From Polaribacter sp. SA4-12 (GTDB lineage Bacteria > Bacteroidota > Bacteroidia > Flavobacteriales > Flavobacteriaceae), in assembly GCF_002163675.1 (NCBI RefSeq), contig NZ_CP019334.1, positions 1,958,501 through 2,022,500 of the forward strand: a stretch of 64,000 nt of DNA, written 5' to 3'. The notes beneath the pieces were generated by a model. That model did not search any database and was not told the DNA's origin. It saw nothing but the letters and a program-made list of their open reading frames with translations. Position numbers and translations under genes: made by a program. Of this stretch, positions 63,829-64,000 are shown in pieces (the stretch's first letter is position 1; each line of letters starts with the position of its first letter).

Positions 63829-64000
63829 ATGAGTAAATGTGAGCAATGTATTATTCGTCAACTAAATTCTCTTAAACATTTAAGTAAAGAGGAAATAGTA
63901 AAGATGTCTAATTGTAAAACATCAAAAATTATTAAAAAAGGAGAAGCTATTTTTAACGAAGGAGAACGTTTAAAAGGTATCTTTTGTATTAAAGATGGTG
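63829..64000 (+). CDS. Crp/Fnr-family transcriptional regulator, 5' part only
   Basis: 57 residues are visible from ATG 63829 to the right edge. The N-terminus MSKCEQCIIRQLNSL carries Cys 4 and Cys 7, then SNCKTSKIIKKGEAIFNEGE (Cys 29) and the cyclic-nucleotide-binding fold start LKGIFCIKDG (Cys 53). The Cys pattern is that of Fnr-type oxygen sensors with a 4Fe-4S cluster. The DNA-binding part is outside the window. It is divergent from ccoI. Confidence 0.87.
   Translation, partial: MSKCEQCIIRQLNSLKHLSKEEIVKMSNCKTSKIIKKGEAIFNEGERLKGIFCIKDG

Overview
The window is a stretch of an AT-rich chromosome (roughly 30 % G+C by eye) from a marine-type member of the Flavobacteriaceae; Polaribacter or a close relative would fit, but the sequence alone does not fix the genus. 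The lineage evidence is a type IX secretion sorting domain on a GH16 enzyme, a PorP/SprF protein, TAnnTTTG-type promoter elements without Shine-Dalgarno sites, a fused CcoN-CcoO oxidase subunit, and many Bacteroidota-specific families (DUF4197, DUF4136, DUF4252, DUF1684, DUF5522, DUF6089). No tRNA, rRNA, CRISPR array, transposase or phage gene was seen.

Layout. 1-8.4 kb: 5' part of a CotH-family lipoprotein, a tpiA-prmA-clpS block, a TlpA-like thioredoxin, pyrF and a BtuF-like binding protein followed by a decayed copy of pyrF, then a secreted GH16 beta-glucanase and a DUF4197 lipoprotein. 8.4-17 kb: small DUF5522 protein, DUF4136 lipoprotein, urocanate hydratase, a mini-gluzincin-like membrane protein, the fused isobutyryl-CoA mutase IcmF, a plug-only SusC-like protein and a TIGR01777 epimerase. 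17.0-19.2 kb: the most unusual segment, a four-gene R-body (RebB, killing trait) operon closed by a 29-bp perfect hairpin, and a divergent metallothionein-like 33-residue peptide that abuts a SigZ-type sigma factor. 19.2-22.6 kb: a membrane protein divergent from a periplasmic sulfite oxidase, cytochrome c and fatty acid hydroxylase operon, sharing a symmetric Crp/Fnr-type operator. 22.7-30.5 kb: methyltransferase, zinc-ribbon FAD monooxygenase, LytS/LytTR two-component pair, YgiQ radical SAM protein and a Flavo-1-like structured RNA. 30.5-42.8 kb: DJ-1-like and S15-like lipoproteins, an MFS transporter interrupted by a stop codon, DUF lipoproteins, MazG, sulfatase, porin, PAP2 phosphatase and a YbfF-like hydrolase.

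42.9-51.6 kb is core envelope and cofactor biology: pdxJ, CBS protein, nadK, DUF6089, uppS, bamA, two OmpH/Skp chaperones and murI, followed by a PorP/SprF protein. 52.7-64 kb is the microaerobic respiration island: the structural operon ccoS-ccoNO-ccoQ-ccoP-ccoG-ccoH-SafE, the copper P-type ATPase ccoI with a cupin, deoD and hemN behind it, and a divergent Crp/Fnr regulator whose start is at the right edge. Two TGA-N6-TCA palindromes sit at nearly the same distance upstream of the ccoS and ccoI promoter elements, which suggests that this regulator switches on the oxidase and its maturation genes when oxygen falls.
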